DNA of 45,450 bases from Bdellovibrio sp. ArHS (GCF_000786105.1 NZ_JTEV01000023.1:1-45450), one strand, 5' to 3'; counted from the first letter of the stretch, positions 23,490 to 33,133 are shown. Made by a program: numbers and translations. The notes: a model not told the origin generated them from the sequence alone.

Positions 23490-25151
23490 ATGAAGTTTTC
23501 CGGAGCCTTCCTGCTAGTTCTTTTCGGCTCACTCACTGGCCAGGCGCAATCCACTTCAAGCAGTGTTCCTTGGCGCATCACTCAGCCGGTGTGGACGGAA
23601 ACCCATGAACGTCAATTCGGAGAGTTTGTCACCCGCATTGGCGATGCCGTTGAAAAAAGACAGTGCTGGAAGGTCGACACCTGCTTGCAAAGCACGGCGA
23701 ACCCCTATCTGGGCTCGGACCCCGCTGGCTTGAAATATTACGCCGATTGTGCGGATCTCCCCTACTATTTGCGCGCTTACTTTTCGTTGAAAAACGGATT
23801 GCCGTTTGCAATGGCCAGTGAGGTGAAACCGAACCCAAGCCCTCAGGATGACCCGACCAAAAAAGTCGACGCGCGCTATTCTGGTTTAGGAAACTACGTC
23901 ACCAAGCGCTTTGATGTCGCCGCCAAGAGCGGATTATTTAAGAACACCTATACAAACGCGTTGGATGTTTTAAACAATCTTGTCCCCGGCCTGACCTTCT
24001 CGGGCTCGTTCCGAATGCTGGGCGATAACGACTCGGAATTTTTCAGCGACTTCTATCCTGTGAAAATCAATCGCGACGCCATCCGTCCGGGAACGGTGAT
24101 CTATGATCCCAATGGGCACGTGGCGATCGTGTATCGCGTGGCCGACGACGGTCGAGTTTTTTACATCGACGCACACCCTGACAATTCTTTGACTATGGGA
24201 ATGTACACACCGAAATTTGTGCGCAGCAACCCGGCGCAAGGGGCCGGGTTTAAAAACTTCCGCCCTCTTTCTTTAGTGGATGCGAAAGTAGACTCCTCCG
24301 GCAGCTACGTCGGCGGCAAGATCATTGGCGCCGCGAACTCTCAGTTACGACACTATGGCTTGGAACAGTTTTACGGGACCGAACCCGATTCTTCGAGCTG
24401 GAGCAAAGGCAAATTTTCCGTTCAAGGCCAACAGGTTCCTTACTATGATTTCGTGCGCATGCGCTTAATGCAGGGTGAGGTTCACATTGATCCTTTAAAA
24501 GACATGGCGCAACTGACGGATGATATTTGCGTGAGCCTGAAAGACCGGGTCGAAGCTGTCGAAGCGGCCCGCACGTCGGGCGTTTATCTGAAACCACATC
24601 CAGAAAAATTGCCTTTGAATATCTATGGCTCTGAAGGCGAATGGGAAAATTACGCCACCCCTTCCCGCGACGCGCGTTTAAAAGTGGCGTTCGCAGACCT
24701 GCTGCTTTCAACCAAGGCCAATATCGAACGCTACAAAAAGCGGGACCCGGCAATCAAGTATAATGGTGGAAATCTCGCCGCCGATCTTTTTTCGATTTAT
24801 GCGCAAAAAGCTCAAGCCTGCCAGTTTACATATACAACAACCAACGGTCTGATCGTAAAAATGAATTTGGAAGCCGCTCGCCAACGACTGTTTAATATGA
24901 GTTTTGATCCCTATCACTGCATCGAGCATCGCTGGGGGGCCCGTCTTGACCAAGAGCTGGCGGCCTGCACGGATGATGAGAATAAACGCGCGTGGTATGA
25001 AGCGCAAAAATGGCTTCGCTATCAATCGGAACGTCGTTACGACGCTCGCATGGATTACACCTTGGAGCAACTGACGGGTCCTCTGCCCGGAGCCGGCATT
25101 GCCGCCCCCGCAGATGTCGATATCGTGGGATATCTGAAATCGCAGCGCTAA
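23490..25151 (+). CDS. Secreted NlpC/P60-like cysteine hydrolase candidate
   Basis: This is a 553-residue exported protein (signal MKFSGAFLLVLFGSLTGQAQ). I know no close family, but a papain-like NlpC/P60 active-site pattern is visible: C87 in YYADCADLPYYLRAYF (compare DCSGLV), then H210 in GTVIYDPNGHVAIVYRV (compare GHVGIY) and FYIDAHPDNS as the third polar site. The C-terminal ~300 residues are helical and Arg/Lys-rich, with a few Cys. The likely target is peptidoglycan or a peptide bond in the envelope, which is inferred. The ATG at 23490 follows GGAG; an in-frame GTG at 23457 would spoil the signal peptide. Confidence 0.65.
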   Translation: MKFSGAFLLVLFGSLTGQAQSTSSSVPWRITQPVWTETHERQFGEFVTRIGDAVEKRQCWKVDTCLQSTANPYLGSDPAGLKYYADCADLPYYLRAYFSLKNGLPFAMASEVKPNPSPQDDPTKKVDARYSGLGNYVTKRFDVAAKSGLFKNTYTNALDVLNNLVPGLTFSGSFRMLGDNDSEFFSDFYPVKINRDAIRPGTVIYDPNGHVAIVYRVADDGRVFYIDAHPDNSLTMGMYTPKFVRSNPAQGAGFKNFRPLSLVDAKVDSSGSYVGGKIIGAANSQLRHYGLEQFYGTEPDSSSWSKGKFSVQGQQVPYYDFVRMRLMQGEVHIDPLKDMAQLTDDICVSLKDRVEAVEAARTSGVYLKPHPEKLPLNIYGSEGEWENYATPSRDARLKVAFADLLLSTKANIERYKKRDPAIKYNGGNLAADLFSIYAQKAQACQFTYTTTNGLIVKMNLEAARQRLFNMSFDPYHCIEHRWGARLDQELAACTDDENKRAWYEAQKWLRYQSERRYDARMDYTLEQLTGPLPGAGIAAPADVDIVGYLKSQR

Positions 25152-25201
25152 CTAAGAAGTGGCGCTTTGCGAGGTGACAGACCGTTGAATCAACTGCAGT
25201 T

Positions 25202-25237
25202 CCGCACAGTTTAAGGAATTGCGTTGTGCGGTTTTTA
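25202..25237 (+). terminator. Rho-independent terminator
   Basis: The stem CCGCACA/TGTGCGG (25202-25208/25225-25231) has a 16-nt loop and is followed by TTTTT. A perfect palindrome AACTGCAGTT lies at 25192-25201. It lies 50 bp after the NlpC/P60-like gene. Confidence 0.65.
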
Positions 25238-25289
25238 GGTTGCTTGGAAAATAGGGACAGGACGTACTTTTTTGAAAGGTGGTTCTTCC

Positions 25290-25700
25290 ATGTTGAAAGT
25301 GATCGCAGAAAACTCCCAGCATAAATATATAGAAATCCTGGTTGACGGAGATATTAACAAAGACTCGGTGACAGCACTCTTAAGTTTGATGCAACAGCGG
25401 ATTTCTGAATGGGGCGAAGTCAATATCCTGGAGGACGTACGCGATATCGGCAAGGTGGAACTGGCGGCGTTCTGGAAAGACCTTCGCTTCGGGATCAAGA
25501 ATATGGACAAATTTCCTCGCGCCGCCATTGTCACGGACATTCACTGGGTGAAGAACATTTCCAACTTTTTAGATCCGATTGTTTCTATGGACATCGAAGT
25601 GTTCGCGCGAAAAGATCTGGAGCAGGCCCGCAACTGGTTATCCGGTCTTGAACCCGTGAAGCTCTCATCGTCACCTGAAGATTTGCCGCCGTCTCCTTAG
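25290..25700 (+). CDS. SpoIIAA-like (STAS-fold) protein
   Basis: The protein has 136 residues and is cytosolic. The layout, with YIEILVDGDINKDSVTALL at the start, a helix MQQRISEWG, VNILEDVRDIG, FWKDLRFGIKN, RAAIVTDIHWVKN and MDIEVFARKDLEQARNWL, matches the SpoIIAA-like family (DUF3478), small STAS-fold proteins often linked to stress or lipid binding. No phosphorylatable Ser of the classical anti-anti-sigma type is evident. The start at 25290 has AAAGGTGG upstream; a TTG at 25272 is unlikely. It is convergent with the lipoprotein gene 6 bp away. Confidence 0.8.
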   Translation: MLKVIAENSQHKYIEILVDGDINKDSVTALLSLMQQRISEWGEVNILEDVRDIGKVELAAFWKDLRFGIKNMDKFPRAAIVTDIHWVKNISNFLDPIVSMDIEVFARKDLEQARNWLSGLEPVKLSSSPEDLPPSP

Positions 25701-25706
25701 AAAATA

Positions 25707-26447
25707 TCAATATTGATAAGTCACGGAAGTTCCACAACGGTTGGTCGCATGGACAATCAGATTCAGCGAGGCCCAATTTGCAGGCCACGCTGCAGAGTTT
25801 AAACAGTCCACCGTGGTGTAGCCACTGGAGCTATCGCCAAAACTGCAGGAGACACTCCCCACCCCGGCGCCATTGTCGAAAATGGTCAAGGCCGCGGCGG
25901 CCAACTTCTTCGTTCGGTCAAACAAAAAAGTGGGCGTATAAGCGCTCCAGAAGTTGCAGACTTCGGCCTGCGCATCAGCGCTGTAAGGCGATGTCTCGGC
26001 GGGATTCAATTGAAAACTCAGACCCGTACTATCAAAATAGCTATACGTCGCTGTATCCAAGAAATAGACGCGCAGACTTTTGACCGAAGTGTAGGAGGAA
26101 CGAACGCTTAAAGAAACATACAGATAGCCATCATTTTCAACCAACAGGCCATAAGAGGAAACCAAAGAGCTCTCATCGGATAAGACATACCAAATATAAT
26201 CACTGGCGTACACCATGGCGGATGGCTTCTGTATTTTAAGCGTGATATTTTGCCCCGGCACCAAGGTCACGATCTGGGCTGTCGACGGATAAGCCAGAGC
26301 ACTCACGACATTTGAAGACGTGTCCGTAACAAGGGCGCTCGCCGCAGAAGAGTCCGGTGTGTTTGCGCAGTTCTGAAAACTCAACGTGGACACCGCCAAT
26401 AATATGACCGCTAAAACACGGCTCGCTATTTGCCTCCGCTTCAACAT
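25707..26447 (-). CDS. Putative lipoprotein of unknown function
   Basis: The protein has 246 residues. A lipoprotein signal ends in LSFQNC, with Cys27 as the lipidation site; an FQNC-type lipobox is, from memory, common in Bdellovibrio. The mature part is Ser/Tyr/Thr-rich and beta-like (VTLVPGQNITLKIQKPSA, SYGLLVENDGYLYVSLSV), with several Cys towards the C-terminus (EVCNFW, SVSCSFG, VDCLN, NRCGTS) that may form disulfides. No catalytic motif is seen. A surface or periplasmic role is likely. A strong GGGGGGAAG site precedes the ATG. Confidence 0.78.
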   Translation of the reverse strand: MLKRRQIASRVLAVILLAVSTLSFQNCANTPDSSAASALVTDTSSNVVSALAYPSTAQIVTLVPGQNITLKIQKPSAMVYASDYIWYVLSDESSLVSSYGLLVENDGYLYVSLSVRSSYTSVKSLRVYFLDTATYSYFDSTGLSFQLNPAETSPYSADAQAEVCNFWSAYTPTFLFDRTKKLAAAALTIFDNGAGVGSVSCSFGDSSSGYTTVDCLNSAAWPANWASLNLIVHATNRCGTSVTYQY

Positions 26448-26513
26448 GCTTCCCCCCTTTTTTTGGACAACTGGGCTTATTGTGAGGAGGAAATGTTGCC
26501 TGAATATGGAAAT

Positions 26514-29500
26514 CTATGCGGATTGTTCTTTTATGAGACGGCGAAGGGCATTGACCAACTTCATGGATTCAATCGGCTTGGGCACATACATTTCAAATCC
26601 GGCATCCAAGGCTTTGGTTTCGGTTTGTTGCGAAGTAAAGGCGGTCAGCGCCATCGCCGGAATGTGCTCTTCCGGCTTCTCGCGCCCGCGCACGGATCTA
26701 ATAAACTCGATCCCACTTTTTCCGGGCAGCCCGATATCACTGACAATAACATCCGGTTTCATCTGCTTCAGCAGTTCCTGGGCTTGATCGGCATTTTCTG
26801 CGGCCACGACTTCGACACCGTACTTCTTCAAGATGAGCTTGATCATTCTGACCGCTTCGGGCTCGTCTTCCACAACCAGGATCTTGCGTCCTCGTAGATC
26901 GCGCACATCAAAAGAATCCGTCGATGTTTCGTTTCTCAGATCCCGCCCCTGGTACATCGGGAACTTGAGCGTCACCGTCGTGCCCTGCCCTTCTCCGGCG
27001 CTGTGAATCTTCACTTCGCCGCCATGCAGATCAACCAGATGTTTGACAATCGAAAGGCCCAACCCCAGCCCGCCGTACTTCCGGGTAAAACTGCCATCTT
27101 GCTGGCGGAAACGCTCAAAGACGTAGGGCAAAAACTCGGGCTTGATGCCCACGCCACTGTCCTTGATATCAACATAAAGATGATGTTCATCCTTTTGCGC
27201 CGCCACATCGATTTGACCTTTTTCGGGAGTGAACTTCACCGCATTTGATAGAATGTTCCACAGAACTTGCGTCATTCTGACCGGGTCCGCCCACAGCGAG
27301 GCTTCTACAAGTTGTGCCCTGACTTTAATTCCTTTCGCGTGTGCTATATTTTCAATCGACTGCAACGCATCTTTTAGCAAGTCGGAAAATTCAACATGCT
27401 GAGAATCCAACGAAATTTTCCCCGTGATGCTTTTCGAAAGATTCACAAGGTCTTCCACCAAACGCAATTGCACCGCCGCATTTCTTTGAATGGCAGAAAG
27501 AGCCTGCTCCGTCGTTTCATTCGTTCGCTCCAGCTCTTCAGACAGGATTTCGGCATAACCATAAATAATGCTGATGGGCGTGCGCAGCTCGTGCGAAAGT
27601 GTGGCCAGAAATTCATCCTTCAAGCGGCTGAGTTCTTGCAACTCGACGTTTTTATCGGCAAGTTGTTTCGCTATTTTGTCAAGATCCTGCCCTTTGCTTT
27701 GCAAAGCCTGCTCGATGACCTGGCGAGCCCGAGAGGCCCGGGCGTGATTGCGAACGCGCGCTAACAGCTCTTCAGATTGAAAAGGCTTGGTGAGATAGTC
27801 TTGAACACCTTTGTTCAAAAGCTTTGCCCGCAGAACATCATCCGCTTTGGCCGTCAGTATAATGACAGGAATCGATTGCACTGAGGGATCAGCCATCACC
27901 TGTTCAACCAGGTATTCACCACTGTACAATGGCATCATCAAATCACTCAAAATCAGATCTGGCTTATGCTGTCGAGCTTTTTCATACCCGTCTTTTCCGT
28001 CAGCCGCGGTTAGACAACGAAACTCCTCTGACAGGATCTCGACGATAAATTTTTGTAAATCCGGACTGTCCTCGACGATCAAAACAACCGGAGCCTCGGG
28101 GGGAGCCGCGTCCTGCGACTTCCTTTGAGCAGATGCCTCTGTGCCGCTGGCCATTTGGTCCTGCAAAGTTTGGGAAAGAACTTGAATACTTTTATGGTCA
28201 ATTTGCGAAACAGCCACTTCGACATTGTCCGGCGCATGTTGTGGTAACAACACTTCGAAGAGAGCGCCCCCTTCGGGAGCCGATCGGACCTCGACCGTTC
28301 CTTTCATAAGCTCCACAAAATCTTTGACGATGGAAAGTCCCAGACCGGTGCCGCCTTTTTCCCGATTCATGCTATCTTGGACTTGAAAGAAGCGTTCGAA
28401 AATATTCTTGCGCATATTTTCAGGAACACCCGGGCCACTGTCGGCCACCTGCAACTTCACATACGGACGCTCTTGATCTTGCAGCAAAGAAAGACTGCAA
28501 CGAATCAGCCCCTGGTTCGGAGTAAATTTAAAAGCATTGCCTAACAGATTCAGCAGAATTCGCAAAAACTTTTCGGGATCGGTCTCTATGGGTAGCACTG
28601 CGGGAGTTTCAATTGCAAAATGATAGCCCTTTTCTTCGGCCAACGCGGAAAAATTATCCGTGCTTTGTTTGACCAGGGAAGCCGCATCCACGGCCGCATA
28701 ACGGGCCGTCATTTGGTGCGCATCAAACTTCGCGACATCCAAAAGGTCATTCACCTGGCGCAGCAAAAGCTGGCCGTTTCTTCTGACAAGCTGCAAATAG
28801 TTTTTCTGGGCGTCTGTCAAATTGGTATCTTTCAGCAGCTTTTCCACAGGACCGAGAATCAGCGATACAGGTGTGCGCAACTCGTGACTGACATTAGCAA
28901 AAAAATGGGTGCGCTGTTTATCTAGGATCGCCAGTTGATTGTTCGCTTCTTGCAGCTCTTTTTCTCTGAGCTCCAAAGCTCTATTCAGCGCTTCCAACTT
29001 CTTATTGGTGAGCTGAATTTCCTGGGCGCGTTCCAGCACGTCGGACTCCATCAACCCCACCTTGTTTTTCAACTCTTTATTGATCTTACTTTGTTCCTGT
29101 TCGTGTTTGCGCAGTCTTACAAACTCGGTGACGTCTTCAACTTTATGAATGATATAAAGCAACTTTCCATCTTGACCGAAGAAAGGCACGTTGATGGGAC
29201 TCCAGTAGCGTTCTTCATAAACTCCATCAGGTCGACGGATATCATATTTTTGCACGGCCATTGTGGACGGCTGCAACGTGTCCACGACCTGTTGCAGGGA
29301 AGAACGAACATTGTCTTTGCCGGTGGCTGCAGAATCCTGCGGGTTTTCCGGAAAAACATCGAACATGTATTTACCTAGAACTTTATCGCGCTCTAAAAAA
29401 GTCGACTGAGCATAGGCATCGCTCATCGCGACCATGTGAAAATCAGGCGACAGGATCAGATAGAGACCGGGGATTCCCTCAAAGAGTGCTCGAAAATCGG

Positions 29501-29519
29501 GTTCATTTTTCTTTTTCAT
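26514..29519 (-). CDS. Tandem hybrid sensor histidine kinase (PAS-HK-REC-HK-REC)
   Basis: The protein has 1001 residues and no membrane segments, so it is cytosolic. Domains in order: PAS (~5-130), coiled coil (~135-205), HisKA with H212 in NVSHELRTPVSL, ATPase with NLLGNAFKFTPNQG and GGTGLGLSIVKDF, receiver 1 with D526 in LILSDLMMP, coiled coil, second HisKA with H643 in TLSHELRTPISII, ATPase with NILSNAVKFTP and GGLGLGLSIVKHL, receiver 2 with D928 in VIVSDIGLPG. All phosphotransfer residues are intact, so two complete kinase-receiver modules lie in one chain. There is no DNA-binding output. The start at 29519 is likelier than 29534. Confidence 0.93.
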   Translation of the reverse strand: MKKKNEPDFRALFEGIPGLYLILSPDFHMVAMSDAYAQSTFLERDKVLGKYMFDVFPENPQDSAATGKDNVRSSLQQVVDTLQPSTMAVQKYDIRRPDGVYEERYWSPINVPFFGQDGKLLYIIHKVEDVTEFVRLRKHEQEQSKINKELKNKVGLMESDVLERAQEIQLTNKKLEALNRALELREKELQEANNQLAILDKQRTHFFANVSHELRTPVSLILGPVEKLLKDTNLTDAQKNYLQLVRRNGQLLLRQVNDLLDVAKFDAHQMTARYAAVDAASLVKQSTDNFSALAEEKGYHFAIETPAVLPIETDPEKFLRILLNLLGNAFKFTPNQGLIRCSLSLLQDQERPYVKLQVADSGPGVPENMRKNIFERFFQVQDSMNREKGGTGLGLSIVKDFVELMKGTVEVRSAPEGGALFEVLLPQHAPDNVEVAVSQIDHKSIQVLSQTLQDQMASGTEASAQRKSQDAAPPEAPVVLIVEDSPDLQKFIVEILSEEFRCLTAADGKDGYEKARQHKPDLILSDLMMPLYSGEYLVEQVMADPSVQSIPVIILTAKADDVLRAKLLNKGVQDYLTKPFQSEELLARVRNHARASRARQVIEQALQSKGQDLDKIAKQLADKNVELQELSRLKDEFLATLSHELRTPISIIYGYAEILSEELERTNETTEQALSAIQRNAAVQLRLVEDLVNLSKSITGKISLDSQHVEFSDLLKDALQSIENIAHAKGIKVRAQLVEASLWADPVRMTQVLWNILSNAVKFTPEKGQIDVAAQKDEHHLYVDIKDSGVGIKPEFLPYVFERFRQQDGSFTRKYGGLGLGLSIVKHLVDLHGGEVKIHSAGEGQGTTVTLKFPMYQGRDLRNETSTDSFDVRDLRGRKILVVEDEPEAVRMIKLILKKYGVEVVAAENADQAQELLKQMKPDVIVSDIGLPGKSGIEFIRSVRGREKPEEHIPAMALTAFTSQQTETKALDAGFEMYVPKPIESMKLVNALRRLIKEQSA

Positions 29520-29628
29520 CGGAACACCCCACATAGACTCGCGAAGAACAAAAAACTGTTTGCTACTTCAAGTCTAATGCGAGGACAATGAGGGATAATT
29601 AAATTATCAGGTAATGTGTAATCTTACA

Positions 29629-30537
29629 TTAAAGCGGAACAGTCCACCCTGTATAACGCTGAACCTCCTCAGAGATATCAGCACCTAATTCAACGTGGCG
29701 ATAGCTGGAGGGAGAGTCCCACACTTTTTTGACCAGCTTGTTCATGATATCGTGACCCGCTTTATAAAGAACAACGTGTCCCATTAAAGGCATTTCTAAA
29801 GTAACCAGATCACCCAAAGCATCCAAAGCTTTATGGCGCACGAATTCATCATCCCAACGCAGGCCTTCGGGGTTGATGATTTCTAATTGATCCAAGACGA
29901 TGCAGTTATCCAGGCTTCCACCCTTTGCCAGGCCCCGGGCTTTTAAGGCTTCCACATCTTTCATAAAGCCAAACGTGCGGGCGTGCGCGACATCGCGTCC
30001 GAAGGATTGTTCGTTGATATCAATATCAATCGTCTGTTTGCCGATTTTAGGATGAGGAAAATCAATGGTCACAGTCAATCGCAGACCATGATAAGGAACC
30101 ACGTAGGCGTGTTTTTCGCCTTCGCTGAAATAAATGGGCTCTGTGATATAACAATATTTGCGCGGCTGATCCTGCTCGACAATTCCTACCGCCAAAAGCG
30201 CCTGAAGAAAATCACGAGCGCTGCCATCGCCGATGGGAATTTCCGGTCCGTCCAATTCAATAAATAAATTATCAATGCGCAAAGCTGAAAGTGCCGAAAG
30301 GCAGTGTTCAATTGTGGCGACAGAAAAAGCCGGGCCACCAATCGTGGTTTGATGCGACGTCGCTTGGACATTGCGAGCTGTCACTTTCAAAGACGGACTG
30401 CCGGGCAGATCCGTACGAATAAAGTAAACGCCCGTATCCGGTGGTGCCGGTCTGAAAGTCAATGTGCAAGGATCCCCTGAATGAATCCCGATTCCCTGTA
30501 CCACCGTTTTTTTACGAATCGTTTTTTGTAAGAACAT
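29629..30537 (-). CDS. lpxC: UDP-3-O-acyl-N-acetylglucosamine deacetylase LpxC
   Basis: LpxC, 302 residues, is the Zn-dependent committed step of lipid A synthesis. Zinc ligands are present: H78 in ATIEHCLSAL, and FVRHKALDALGDL (His and Asp), with the catalytic His in GHDIMNKLV. The N-terminus (KTIRKKTVVQGIGIHSG) aligns with the usual LpxC start, so the ATG at 30537 is secure. There is no clear ribosome site; instead the ATG is enclosed in a 16-bp hairpin that also holds the stop codon of the asparaginase gene. The gap to the kinase gene (29520-29628) contains two AT hairpins and no gene. Confidence 0.96.
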   Translation of the reverse strand: MFLQKTIRKKTVVQGIGIHSGDPCTLTFRPAPPDTGVYFIRTDLPGSPSLKVTARNVQATSHQTTIGGPAFSVATIEHCLSALSALRIDNLFIELDGPEIPIGDGSARDFLQALLAVGIVEQDQPRKYCYITEPIYFSEGEKHAYVVPYHGLRLTVTIDFPHPKIGKQTIDIDINEQSFGRDVAHARTFGFMKDVEALKARGLAKGGSLDNCIVLDQLEIINPEGLRWDDEFVRHKALDALGDLVTLEMPLMGHVVLYKAGHDIMNKLVKKVWDSPSSYRHVELGADISEEVQRYTGWTVPL

Positions 30538-30570
30538 ACTAGTTAGACATTACTCTAACTAGCTGTTCTT
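30530..30570 (-). promoter_or_regulatory. Hairpin enclosing the lpxC start codon and the asparaginase stop codon
   Basis: CTAGTTAGA (30539-30547) pairs perfectly with TCTAACTAG (30554-30562), loop of six. After a 2x1 internal loop the stem continues with AAGAACA (30530-30536) and TGTTCTT (30564-30570). The lpxC ATG (30537-30535) and the asparaginase TAG (30561-30559) both lie in the stem. In the mRNA this would hide the start until a ribosome finishing the upstream gene melts it. Confidence 0.6.
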
Positions 30571-31563
30571 CGCAATGCGGATTTGGCCGACAATATCGCC
30601 CTTCCAATTGGTGACTGGAGCCAGTGTGTATTTTGCTAAGGCTTTGAATTCCGCCTCGTTCAACCCGCCAAGCTGCAACAACAGAGAAGCCGTGGCCGCC
30701 TGAGCGGCGCGAGCCGCGCCGTCTAAAGCCTTTACCGCAAAAGCGAGACGCTTTTCAGGAAGGACACCGCAAAAAACTCCTTCAGCACCACTCTTCACAA
30801 TCGCACGCCCTTGTGACTTTTCAATCACAGCTGTGGCGAAATTGTCACTGCCAGAAAGATAGAAAGGAAAATTCTTAACCGCTCGCAAAATGCGCTCTGC
30901 CGCGGCTTTGCGGGCCGGTGTTTCTTTGGGGTTGATCAAAGCCGACATTCCCACCGCGATAGACTGCAAGGGCACAGCGTAGGTTGGAATACCACACCCA
31001 TCCACGCCGTGCGGGACTTTGGCGTGATCGATCTTCATAGTCTCAGTTAAAACTTTGCGCAGACGTTTTTGCGCGTTGTGCTCGTAGTTTTCATAACCTG
31101 TGGGATCTTCCCCCAGATGCAGGCAGGTTGTGATGATCCCGGAATGTTTGCCCGCGCAGTTGTTGCATAAAACCGTGGGCTTTTGCCCTCGACGAGTCAA
31201 CTCATTCGCGGACGCTTCGTCATAAGGCATGTGCGGGGCACAGATATACGCACCCTCTTTGATTTGCACTTTCTCCATCCATTGACTTAAAGCTGCCAGA
31301 TGATCTTTTTCCCCGCGATGAGAAGCGCAGGCCAGGGCAATGTGTTTATCTTCAAGTTCATATTTATCAGCGGCGCCAGATTCTATAAGAGGCAAAGCCT
31401 GAAGCATTTTAATCGCACTACGGGGCATCGTTAAGAACTGCGGATTGCCCCAATAATTTGTGACACTGCCAATCTCGTTTGTGACAACGATCATCACTTG
31501 GTGCAAGCTTTCCACGACAGGACCTCTTAACACCTCAACCACTAAAGGTTGTCTTAACGCCAT
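30559..31563 (-). CDS. L-asparaginase, Rhizobium etli type II-like (ReAII family)
   Basis: This 334-residue protein belongs to the Asparaginase_II family, which hydrolyses asparagine to aspartate and ammonia and is unrelated to the E. coli enzymes. Motifs: ACASHRGEKDHLA, CNNCAGKHSGI (metal-binding Cys and Ser-Lys site), PHGVDGCGIPTYAVPL and FYLSGSDNFATAV. No signal peptide is seen, so it is cytosolic. The start lies 2 bp after the ruvB stop, with GGAG in the end of ruvB. Lying between ruvB and lpxC is unusual; its last codons form the left arm of the lpxC hairpin. Confidence 0.92.
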   Translation of the reverse strand: MALRQPLVVEVLRGPVVESLHQVMIVVTNEIGSVTNYWGNPQFLTMPRSAIKMLQALPLIESGAADKYELEDKHIALACASHRGEKDHLAALSQWMEKVQIKEGAYICAPHMPYDEASANELTRRGQKPTVLCNNCAGKHSGIITTCLHLGEDPTGYENYEHNAQKRLRKVLTETMKIDHAKVPHGVDGCGIPTYAVPLQSIAVGMSALINPKETPARKAAAERILRAVKNFPFYLSGSDNFATAVIEKSQGRAIVKSGAEGVFCGVLPEKRLAFAVKALDGAARAAQAATASLLLQLGGLNEAEFKALAKYTLAPVTNWKGDIVGQIRIAKNS

Positions 31564-31565
31564 AG

Positions 31566-32555
31566 CTACTTCTCCGATAATACCGAATTCTTTGCATACT
31601 CTGTGATCACGCGACCACGAGGAGTTTTCTGAATGAATCCTTCTTGGATCAAGAAAGGTTCATAGACCTCTTCCAGAGTGTCTCGCTCTTCACTGAGCGC
31701 CGCAGCCATTGTATCAATTCCTACGGGTCCCCCGTTATACTTTTCTTGGATCAGGCTCAAAATACGACGGTCCATAAGGTCCAGTCCAAATTGATCCACT
31801 CCCAACTGATTCAAAGCGTAGACCGCGATATCTCTGGAAATCGTGCCATTACCTTTGACCTGGGCGTAGTCACGAACACGCTTTAAAAGACGATTCGCCA
31901 CACGCGGCGTCCCCCGCGAACGACGAGCGATCTCCTCCGCTCCTTCCTCGTCAATTTTCACTTTGAGAATTTCTGCGGATCGAATCAAAATTTTCTGAAG
32001 CGCATTTTTATCATAAAACTGCAGACGTTCGACAATTCCGAATCGATCTCGGAATGGCGGATTCAAAAGCCCTGCTCGCGTTGTCGCTCCCACCAAAGTG
32101 AACGGCGCCAACTGAAACTTCATCGAACGCGCACCCAATCCCTCGCCCGTCACGATGTCGATGTAATAGTCTTCCATGGCGGTATAAAGATACTCTTCCA
32201 CGTGTCGGCTCAAACGATGGATCTCATCGATGAAAAGCACGGAGTGCGGCTTGAGCGACGTCAAAACCGCCGCTAGGTCGCCTTTCTTATCGATCGCCGG
32301 GGCCGAGGTCATTTTGATTTCGGCCCCCATGTCATTGGCAATAATTTTTGACAGAGTGGTCTTTCCCAATCCCGGAGGGCCACACAACAACACGTGATCC
32401 AAAGATTCGCCGCGATGTTTGGCCGCCGCGACGAAGACTTTTAATTTTTCTTTGACGTCCTCTTGCCCTGGAAAATCTTCGAAGTGCTGGGGCCGTAATT
32501 CATTTTCCCAGCTCTTTTCACCTTCGACCGGATCGCCTTCAAGGATGCGACTCAT
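31566..32555 (-). CDS. ruvB: Holliday junction branch-migration ATPase RuvB
   Basis: RuvB, 329 residues, is the AAA+ motor of the RuvABC resolvasome. [12 protein letters not shown] start, Walker [10 protein letters not shown], Walker B FIDEIHRL, sensor GATTRAGLL, the arginine-finger segment [11 protein letters not shown] and the C-terminal winged helix ([20 protein letters not shown], then [10 protein letters not shown]) are all present. It overlaps ruvA by 4 bp. Confidence 0.97.
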   Translation of the reverse strand: MSRILEGDPVEGEKSWENELRPQHFEDFPGQEDVKEKLKVFVAAAKHRGESLDHVLLCGPPGLGKTTLSKIIANDMGAEIKMTSAPAIDKKGDLAAVLTSLKPHSVLFIDEIHRLSRHVEEYLYTAMEDYYIDIVTGEGLGARSMKFQLAPFTLVGATTRAGLLNPPFRDRFGIVERLQFYDKNALQKILIRSAEILKVKIDEEGAEEIARRSRGTPRVANRLLKRVRDYAQVKGNGTISRDIAVYALNQLGVDQFGLDLMDRRILSLIQEKYNGGPVGIDTMAAALSEERDTLEEVYEPFLIQEGFIQKTPRGRVITEYAKNSVLSEK

Positions 32556-33133
32556 GATAGACTCCCCGACAAGGTTTGCAGACCCTTACGAACGCCGTCT
32601 TCCAAAGAAATATCGTTAGGCAGAGAAGAAACAAATTGATCCACCAACTGAGATTTGTAACCCAAATTCAACAGCGCAGAAGTGATCTGCGTGTGACTTT
32701 CGGATTTGCCTTTGATGGTCTCTTCGATAGAAACAAGCTTGCCCTTTAAAGTCAGGATGATCTGCTCGGCGGTTTTTTTACCTACCTTGGGCAGACCCGA
32801 TAAAGCCTTGGCATTCCCCGCCTCAATCATTTCCTGAATCTGCGCCGGGCGTCCGCCAGAAAGAATACTTAAAGCCATCTTCGGCCCGACGCCATTGACC
32901 TTCAACAGAGACAAGAAAAGATTTTTTTCATCTTTAGAGTGAAAGCCGAAAAGCTGCAATGCATCTTCCCGGACGTGGGTGTGCACCCAAATGATGATGT
33001 CTTTCCCCAAAAGTGTCTGCAAATCCCCTAAGGTGTTTGCCGATGCATGAACTTCGTAACCCACTCCCTGAACATCAATCAAAGCGGCGTCACTTAAGAC
33101 TTCAATAATTTTTCCACGTAAATAACCGATCAT
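32552..33133 (-). CDS. ruvA: Holliday junction DNA-binding protein RuvA
   Basis: RuvA, 193 residues, binds four-way junctions and loads RuvB. The OB-fold start [13 protein letters not shown], the helix-hairpin-helix pair [16 protein letters not shown] and [16 protein letters not shown], and the small C-terminal domain (TSALLNLGY) are normal. It overlaps ruvC upstream and ruvB downstream, 4 bp each. Confidence 0.97.
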   Translation of the reverse strand: MIGYLRGKIIEVLSDAALIDVQGVGYEVHASANTLGDLQTLLGKDIIIWVHTHVREDALQLFGFHSKDEKNLFLSLLKVNGVGPKMALSILSGGRPAQIQEMIEAGNAKALSGLPKVGKKTAEQIILTLKGKLVSIEETIKGKSESHTQITSALLNLGYKSQLVDQFVSSLPNDISLEDGVRKGLQTLSGSLS

